This document shows, one piece after another, positions 58,535-64,000 of a stretch of DNA of 64,000 bases (within the stretch, counting starts at the first letter, position 1; each line of letters begins with the position of its first letter). Under the pieces are notes generated by a model that had not been told where the DNA came from, did no database searches, and saw only the letters and a list, made by a program, of their open reading frames with translations. Where the stretch lies: assembly GCF_001428255.1 (NCBI RefSeq), contig NZ_LMRW01000024.1, forward strand, positions 252,170 through 316,169. The letters run 5' to 3'. This DNA comes from Agromyces sp. Soil535 (GTDB taxonomy: Bacteria > Actinomycetota > Actinomycetes > Actinomycetales > Microbacteriaceae). The position numbers were made by a program, and so were the translations under genes.

Positions 58535-58870
58535 GTGCCCACCATCGTCGTCGAAGTGATGCCCAAGGCCGAACTGCTCGACCCCCAGGGGAAGGCCGTC
58601 GCCGGCGCCCTCGCCCGCACCGGCCACACCGGATTCACCGGCGTGCGCATCGGCAAGCGCTTCGAGCTCACCGTCGACGGTCCCATCGATGACGCGCTGA
58701 AGGCGAGCGTGCAGCAGATCGCCGACGAGATCCTCTCGAACGCGGTGATCGAGGACGTCGTGGGCATCCACTACGAGCAGTCCAACGTCGAGCTCGCCGA
58801 GGAAGCCGCACACGCGGCGGCCGAGCACGCCGAAGAGGGCTACGTGGCGCCCGCCGGCGAGACGCACTGA
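58535..58870 (+). CDS. purS: FGAM synthase subunit PurS
   Basis: A 111-residue subunit of the three-part formylglycinamidine ribonucleotide synthase. Residues 1-80 are the normal PurS fold ([46 protein letters not shown]). An extra C-terminal stretch of about 30 residues, rich in Ala, Glu and His, goes beyond the usual length of around 80. Start GTG 58535. purQ follows after 11 bases; purL is not in the window. Confidence 0.94.
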   Translation: MPTIVVEVMPKAELLDPQGKAVAGALARTGHTGFTGVRIGKRFELTVDGPIDDALKASVQQIADEILSNAVIEDVVGIHYEQSNVELAEEAAHAAAEHAEEGYVAPAGETH

Positions 58871-58881
58871 GGCCGGCTGCC

Positions 58882-59580
<699 letters not shown>

Positions 59581-59639
59581 CGCAGACTTCACCCACGGGG
59601 GTCTCGACTGCGCGCACCCGGCTGTGCCATGCTCGCCGA

Positions 59640-60038
59640 ATGTACCGGACCTACTGCAGGGTCGCCGCGGTCGTCTTCGCGGTGTTCACTGCCTACCCAG
59701 TGGTCACCAAGGCGCTCGACCATCGGCTGGCGGAAGACTGGGCGCACAGCGCGCTGCACCTCGTCTCGGCGCTCGTCGCCGCATACGCCGGGTGGTTCGG
59801 CCCGCCGGTCGTGGCACGGCTCTTCGTCACCGCGATCGCGATCGGATACACGGCACTCGGTGTCTTCGGATGGTTCACCGACGGTCTCTTCCTCGGTACC
59901 GCCGTGGCGATCCCGCTCGGCCCGATCGACAACGTCTTCCACCTGGCGCTCGGCCTCCCGGCGCTCGCGATCCTGATCGTCGCGGGTACGCGGTCGCGGC
60001 GCAAGCCGGATGCCGTGCCGACCGCGATCGAGCGCTGA
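59640..60038 (+). CDS. Four-helix membrane protein, DUF4383-like
   Basis: A 132-residue membrane protein with four helices. LGPIDNVFHLALGLPALAIL near the C-terminus, after LHLVSALVAAYAGWFG, resembles the DUF4383 pattern, whose function is unknown. ATG 59640 has no ribosome site; CATGCT 6 bases upstream may be a -10 for a leaderless message. Confidence 0.75.
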   Translation: MYRTYCRVAAVVFAVFTAYPVVTKALDHRLAEDWAHSALHLVSALVAAYAGWFGPPVVARLFVTAIAIGYTALGVFGWFTDGLFLGTAVAIPLGPIDNVFHLALGLPALAILIVAGTRSRRKPDAVPTAIER

Positions 60039-60049
60039 GAGCACCCCGG

Positions 60050-60069
60050 CGGATGCCGCGGAGCATCCG
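60050..60069 (+). terminator. Short hairpin with CGGATGC/GCATCCG arms
   Basis: CGGATGC (60050-60056) pairs with GCATCCG (60063-60069), loop 6. It directly follows the membrane protein gene and again uses the over-represented word as an inverted pair. Confidence 0.6.
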
Positions 60070-60174
60070 GATTCCGGGCGGATTCATCGGGCGCTGAGGG
60101 CGCGCTCATAGCGGCGGGCCCGAGGCTGCGAAGAGGCGCGGGGACCCGCCCCGCATCTTCCCGGAGGATCGAGC

Positions 60175-60498
60175 ATGAGCGCCACCGCTCCCACCCACCC
60201 CATCCCGCCCCAGCCGTTCCAGCCGAGCGCCGACGCATCCGCGCCGAGCGCCCCACCTGCCGACCACGTGCCCTGGTACCGCCGCGTCTGGGTGCTCGTC
60301 GTCGGCGCCGTGCTCATCGCCGTGCTGGCGTTCGGCAGCGGGTTCATCGCCGGCAACGCGGCGTCGCTGTTCGACGGCCTGCTCGGCGTGCCGACCCGCG
60401 GCATGATCGACGACGGGCCGGGCTTCCGCGACGGCGTGCCCCCGAGCGACGGCGAATTCCCGCAGATGCCCGGGGACACGACGTCGCAGAGCGGCTGA
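60175..60498 (+). CDS. Small Pro-rich single-pass membrane protein
   Basis: A 107-residue protein: a Pro/Ala-rich N-terminus (1-34), one membrane helix (VWVLVVGAVLIAVLAFGSGF), then an acidic Gly/Pro tail outside. No family recognised. CGGAGGA precedes ATG 60175. It converges with the catalase gene across a 70-base gap. Confidence 0.72.
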   Translation: MSATAPTHPIPPQPFQPSADASAPSAPPADHVPWYRRVWVLVVGAVLIAVLAFGSGFIAGNAASLFDGLLGVPTRGMIDDGPGFRDGVPPSDGEFPQMPGDTTSQSG

Positions 60499-60568
60499 CG
60501 GGCGGAGCGCCCGGGCCGCGCCGATCGCGCGACCCGGGCACCCTTCCCGCGGGAGTCGGCGCCTCGAA

Positions 60569-62086
60569 CTACGCCGCCTCGTCGTCCTCGGCCGCCTCGG
60601 GCTCCTCCGGCGCGTCGGCGATCACGCCGGCCGCATATGCCTCGCGGAGCGCCGCGCCGAGCCCGGCGTCGACGTTCGTCCAGTACTGGAAGAAGCGCTC
60701 GCGGATGTCGTCGATCGTGATCGCGTTCGCCTGGCCCGAGAGGGTCTCGAGGAAGCGCATCTTCGCCTCGGCCGAGAACACGTCGCGGTAGAGCGTGCCG
60801 GCCTGCCCGAAGTCGGAATCGTCGGCCCGGAGCGTGGAGGCGCTGCGCACGAGCGCGCCGTCGGCCTCCCATCCGCCCTCGGCTGCGAGCGCCGGGTCTG
60901 CGACCGGGCCGCCGAACGAGTTCGGGGCGTACACCGGGGCGGTCGGGGCGTTGAAGCGGTGCCGGGCGGCGCCATCCTGCGAGGAGTTGTGCACGGATGC
61001 CGCGTGCGGCGCGTTCACGGGGAGCTGGGCGTAGTTCGTGCCGACGCGGTAGCGCTGCGCGTCGGGGTAGCTGAACACGCGGGCCATGAGCATCTTGTCG
61101 GGGCTGATCGCGATCCCGGGCACGGTGTTCGCCGGGGAGAACGCCGCCTGCTCGATCTCGGCGAAGAAGTTCTGGGGGTTGCGGTCGAGCGTGAGCGTGC
61201 CGACCGGCATCAGCGGGTAGTCCGCGTGCGGCCACACCTTGGTGAGGTCGAACGGGTTGAAGCGGTAGGACTTCGCGTGCTCGTAGGGCATGACCTGCAC
61301 GAACAGGTCCCACTTCGGGAACTCACCGCGTTCGATCGCCTCGTGGAGGTCGCGGCGGTAGAAGTCGGCGTCGGCGCCCGCAATGGCCTCCGCGGTCGCG
61401 GCGTCGAGGTGCAGGTCGCCCTGCTGCGAACGGAAGTGGTACTTGACCCAGGACTTCTCACCGGCGGCGTTGATCCACTGGTAGGTGTGCGAGCCGTAGC
61501 CCTGCATCTCGCGCCACGACTTCGGCATGCCGCGGTCGCCCATGAGGTAGGTCACCTGGTGGGACGACTCGGGCGAGAGGGTCCAGAAGTCCCACTGCAT
61601 GTCGGCGTCACGGAGGCCCGATCCGGGCAGGCGCTTCTGCGAGTGGATGAAGTCGGGGAACTTGATGGCGTCGCGGATGAAGAACACCGGGGTGTTGTTG
61701 CCGACGATGTCGTAGTTGCCCTCGGTCGTGTAGAACTTCAGCGAGTAGCCGCGGACGTCGCGCCACGTGTCGGGCGATCCCTGCTCGCCCGCGACCGACG
61801 AGAAGCGCAGCAGCGTCTCGGACTCCGCGCCGGGCTGGAACACCGCCGCGCGGGTGTAGGCCGAGACGTCGTGGGTCGCCTCGAAGCGACCGAACGCGCC
61901 ACCGCCCTTGGCGTGGACGATGCGCTCGGGGATGCGCTCCCGGTTGAACTGGGCGAGCTTCTCGACGAGGTACCGGTCATGCAGCACCGTCGCGCCGTCG
62001 GCGCCGACCGTGAGCGAGTGCGCGTCGCTCGCGACGGGCGTACCGGTCTGGGTGGTGGTGGCGGGCGGGGACGTAGGGTTCGACAT
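60569..62086 (-). CDS. katA: Monofunctional haem catalase
   Basis: A 505-residue catalase that destroys hydrogen peroxide. The distal histidine is H58 in [15 protein letters not shown], the distal asparagine is about N131 in [12 protein letters not shown], and the proximal haem tyrosine is Y340 in [13 protein letters not shown]. The acidic C-terminal end ([12 protein letters not shown]) is a short extension. GAGAAGGA precedes ATG 62086. It follows the Fur-family gene by 124 bases on the same strand and is likely repressed by it. The gene symbol is by family; several catalase subtypes share it. Confidence 0.95.
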   Translation of the reverse strand: MSNPTSPPATTTQTGTPVASDAHSLTVGADGATVLHDRYLVEKLAQFNRERIPERIVHAKGGGAFGRFEATHDVSAYTRAAVFQPGAESETLLRFSSVAGEQGSPDTWRDVRGYSLKFYTTEGNYDIVGNNTPVFFIRDAIKFPDFIHSQKRLPGSGLRDADMQWDFWTLSPESSHQVTYLMGDRGMPKSWREMQGYGSHTYQWINAAGEKSWVKYHFRSQQGDLHLDAATAEAIAGADADFYRRDLHEAIERGEFPKWDLFVQVMPYEHAKSYRFNPFDLTKVWPHADYPLMPVGTLTLDRNPQNFFAEIEQAAFSPANTVPGIAISPDKMLMARVFSYPDAQRYRVGTNYAQLPVNAPHAASVHNSSQDGAARHRFNAPTAPVYAPNSFGGPVADPALAAEGGWEADGALVRSASTLRADDSDFGQAGTLYRDVFSAEAKMRFLETLSGQANAITIDDIRERFFQYWTNVDAGLGAALREAYAAGVIADAPEEPEAAEDDEAA

Positions 62087-62210
62087 GTCGTCCTTCTCTT
62101 GTTCGGTGGATGGATGCCGCGACCGGCGGGCGCGCGCCGTGCGGGCACGACGAGCACCGCCCCGGTCGGGCGGTCGGCGCGCAGGGCGCCTGGCGAGCGG
62201 ATGCCGCCGG

Positions 62211-62651
62211 CTAGCCGGTGACCTCCCGCTGGCAGTCGGCGCAGAGGCCCCAGAAGGTGACCTCCGCGGTGTGGATGGCGAAGCCGCCGGTGTCCGATGG
62301 CACGAGGCACGGCGGCTCGCCGACGACGCAGTCGACGTCCGCGACGGCATGGCAGCGCGTGCAGACGACGTGGTGGTGGTTGTCGCCGATGCGCCGCTCG
62401 TAGAGGCCCGCCGATCCGGCGGGCTCGATGCGTCGCAGAAGGCCCGCCTCGGTGAGGGCACCGAGCACGTTGTAGACGGACTGGAGCGACGTGCCTGGCA
62501 ACTCCCGCACGACCCGAGCGTGCACCGCGTCGGCGTCGAGGTGACCGGCGCCCGCGACGGCGTCGAGCACGGCGAGGCGTTGCACCGTCACCTTGAGGCC
62601 CGCGGCGCGCAGGTGCGCCTCGGCCTCGTCGCGGTGCGTCGCAGTACCCAT
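62211..62651 (-). CDS. Fur-family metalloregulator (FurA/PerR-like)
   Basis: A 146-residue regulator. The winged helix includes [20 protein letters not shown] and [20 protein letters not shown]; the regulatory metal site is around NHHHVVC (91-97), and structural zinc cysteines are C97/C100 and C137/C140. The link to a catalase gene suggests a peroxide-sensing (PerR/FurA) role over iron uptake. ATG 62651 lies 6 bases after TAGGGT (62663-62658, minus strand), so it is leaderless. Its promoter is covered by a perfect inverted repeat, which indicates autoregulation. Confidence 0.92.
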   Translation of the reverse strand: MGTATHRDEAEAHLRAAGLKVTVQRLAVLDAVAGAGHLDADAVHARVVRELPGTSLQSVYNVLGALTEAGLLRRIEPAGSAGLYERRIGDNHHHVVCTRCHAVADVDCVVGEPPCLVPSDTGGFAIHTAEVTFWGLCADCQREVTG

Positions 62652-62665
62652 ACGGCGACCCTAGC

Positions 62666-62692
62666 AGTTGTTTTGAATGACTCAAAACAACT
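62666..62692. promoter_or_regulatory. Perfect Fur-type operator between fur and TPR genes
   Basis: AGTTGTTTTGA (62666-62676) and TCAAAACAACT (62682-62692) are perfect 11-base inverted arms, 5 bases apart. The site sits between -35 and -10 of the fur-like gene and 47 bases before the divergent TPR gene, so it may control both. Confidence 0.82.
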
Positions 62693-62739
62693 CGGCACGG
62701 TGCTCCTCGATGAGCGGATGCAGCGGCAGGATGGGAACC

Positions 62740-63300
62740 ATGACCGACGTGCCAGCACCCGAACCGCCCGAACCGCTCACGCCCGAGCTCGAGGAGACGA
62801 TCGCCGAGATCTTCGGCATGCGCGACCGCGAGCGCATGCAGCCGACGATCGACGCGTTCCTCGCGCTGCTCGCCGAGCACCCGGGCCAGCCGGAGGTGCT
62901 CTACGAGGTCGGCGGATCCTACGACACCGCCGGCGACGAGCAGACCGCGGCCGGCTACTACGAGGCCGCGCTCGCCGCCGGGCTCTCGGGCGACACGCTG
63001 CGCCGGTGCCTGCTGCAGTACGGCAGCACGTTGCGCCTCCTCGGCCGCTACCAGGACTCCGTCGCCGTGCTCGACCGGGCCCTCGCCGAATGGCCCGACC
63101 TGCCGTCGGTGCGGGTGTTCCATGCGCTGGGGCTCCATGCGGCGGGCCGGAGCGACGGCGCGGTCGGCGAGCTGCTGGCCCTCGTCGCCGACGCCGTACG
63201 CACGCCTGACGTGCTGCGCTACGAGGCCGCGCTCCACGGGAACGCCGGGTACCTCATCGGGCTCGATGCGGCGCGTGACGGGCGACCCGGCGCGGAGTGA
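62740..63300 (+). CDS. Tetratricopeptide-repeat protein
   Basis: A 186-residue soluble protein made of about four TPR-like helix pairs (e.g. VLYEVGGSYDTAGDEQTAAG, CLLQYGSTLRLLGRYQDSVA, VFHALGLHAAGRSDGAVGEL). Such proteins act as scaffolds; the partner is unknown. It diverges from the Fur-family gene across the perfect operator. ATG 62740 has GGCAGGATGGG upstream. Confidence 0.83.
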   Translation: MTDVPAPEPPEPLTPELEETIAEIFGMRDRERMQPTIDAFLALLAEHPGQPEVLYEVGGSYDTAGDEQTAAGYYEAALAAGLSGDTLRRCLLQYGSTLRLLGRYQDSVAVLDRALAEWPDLPSVRVFHALGLHAAGRSDGAVGELLALVADAVRTPDVLRYEAALHGNAGYLIGLDAARDGRPGAE

Positions 63301-63321
63301 CGGCGTCGCGGCATCCGTCAC
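63297..63321. terminator. Convergent hairpin after the TPR gene
   Basis: GTGACGG (63297-63303), which includes the stop codon, pairs with CCGTCAC (63315-63321). The loop contains GCGGCATC. It lies between converging genes. Confidence 0.55.
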
Positions 63322-63361
63322 CCCGGGCTTGCCGCGCCGAGCTCACCCGCCGTCGCGCAGG

Positions 63362-63898
63362 TCAGTGCACGAGCGAGCTCAGCCAGATGACGATCAGGCC
63401 GAGGCTCGCGGTGGCGGCCGCGCTGAAGAGGTTCCAGCCCCAGTGACTGCCGCGCCGCGCCGACGCGACCCAGCCGATCACGGCGAGCACCGCGACCCCG
63501 ACCCAGAGCGCGAGGTAGTAGCCGACGTACTCGTCGATCACGTTGAGGGCCGACAGGCCGAGGAACACGGCCGGCAGCACCATCGGAAGCAGCATGCCCC
63601 AGGAGTGCCTCACCGACGCGCGGGCGGCGGTGATGATCGACCGCCATCGGGTCTCGCCGACCTCCTCGCGGGCGATCGTGCCTGCGAAGACATGGGCCAG
63701 CCAGAACACGACGACCGCGCCGAGCGTGAACAGCAGCACCTCGAGGTCGGTCGCGGCCTCCCACCCGATGGCGATCAGCGTGCTGACGAGGATCACCCCG
63801 TAGACCGCCGACTCGGTGCGGTACGCACGCAGCACCACGGCGACCTGCTCGGCGACCACGTCGGGCAACCCCTCCGCCGGACCCTTCCTGCTCGCCAT
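63362..63898 (-). CDS. Four- to five-helix membrane protein, unassigned
   Basis: A 178-residue membrane protein. A hydrophilic 25-residue N-terminus precedes helices at about 30-45, 52-72, 95-118, 125-145 and 153-175. No family motif recognised. ATG 63898 is chosen over an in-frame 63997 because GGGGAGGGG lies just before it. Upstream sequence to the window edge holds no further gene that I can support. Confidence 0.75.
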   Translation of the reverse strand: MASRKGPAEGLPDVVAEQVAVVLRAYRTESAVYGVILVSTLIAIGWEAATDLEVLLFTLGAVVVFWLAHVFAGTIAREEVGETRWRSIITAARASVRHSWGMLLPMVLPAVFLGLSALNVIDEYVGYYLALWVGVAVLAVIGWVASARRGSHWGWNLFSAAATASLGLIVIWLSSLVH

Positions 63899-64000
63899 GG
63901 CCCCTCCCCAGATGCCGTCCGTCCCGGCGAGGCACATCGTACCGCCGCACGCCGCCACGCGGCATCCGCTCAATCGTTCGTTCGATGCGACGCCCATGCG

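Overview
The window is high-GC DNA (my estimate is about 72% G+C) from an actinobacterium, most likely of the Microbacteriaceae (Agromyces/Microbacterium-like). Support for this comes from actinobacterial families (DUF3073, PadR with DUF4097, TipA-type MerR, an F420-type enzyme), many leaderless genes, and very frequent use of the word GCATCCG/CGGATGC. It reads as ordinary chromosome. I see no insertion sequence, prophage, CRISPR array, tRNA or rRNA gene. Every intergenic gap is under 300 bases, and those that hold something are listed as features.

Layout, left to right. 1-5.5 kb: the 5' part of an RND efflux pump (minus strand), diverging from two surface-protein genes; the second has four chaplin-like repeats and an LAXTG sorting signal. 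5.6-15.2 kb: a TetR/MFS efflux pair, a MocR regulator facing a YczE-type membrane protein, a TipA-like MerR gene, a DUF4097-PadR operon, a GNAT enzyme and tandem fluoride channels. 15.2-22.3 kb: ArsR plus a VOC protein, a KimA-like potassium transporter, a flavin monooxygenase-like enzyme, DUF3073, a NUDIX hydrolase and proline dehydrogenase. 22.4-43.99 kb and 58.5-59.6 kb: most of the early purine pathway (purM, purF, purD, purC, then purS and purQ), with purM and purF separated by about 13 kb. That interval carries an acyltransferase, a thioesterase, an amidotransferase-like protein, an alpha-glucan oligosaccharide operon (ROK regulator, two permeases, binding protein, GH15-like and GH31 enzymes) and a second TetR/MFS pair.

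44-52 kb: a SnoaL-like protein, an extradiol-type dioxygenase with an operator over its start codon, two TetR genes flanking a structured RNA region that resembles a 6C RNA on the minus strand, a third MFS pump, and the kynurenine operon (tryptophan 2,3-dioxygenase, an amidohydrolase, kynureninase). 52-64 kb: a large secreted glycine-rich protein, a DUF883-like protein, a DrrAB-type ABC exporter co-transcribed with a WS/DGAT-type acyltransferase, purS-purQ, small membrane proteins, a Fur-catalase pair with a perfect Fur-type operator, a TPR protein and a last membrane protein.

Themes. There are five efflux systems (RND, three DHA2 MFS, DrrAB), and each MFS pump sits beside a TetR gene with a palindrome in the right place. 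Many genes have a -10 hexamer ending about 6 bases before the start codon and no Shine-Dalgarno, which points to leaderless mRNAs. The observations I rate highest are the GCATCCG word, which overrides codon preference and forms the arms of several terminators; the amidohydrolase in the slot where a formylkynurenine formamidase is needed; the cysteine-free chaplin-like LAXTG protein; and the 6C-like RNA.
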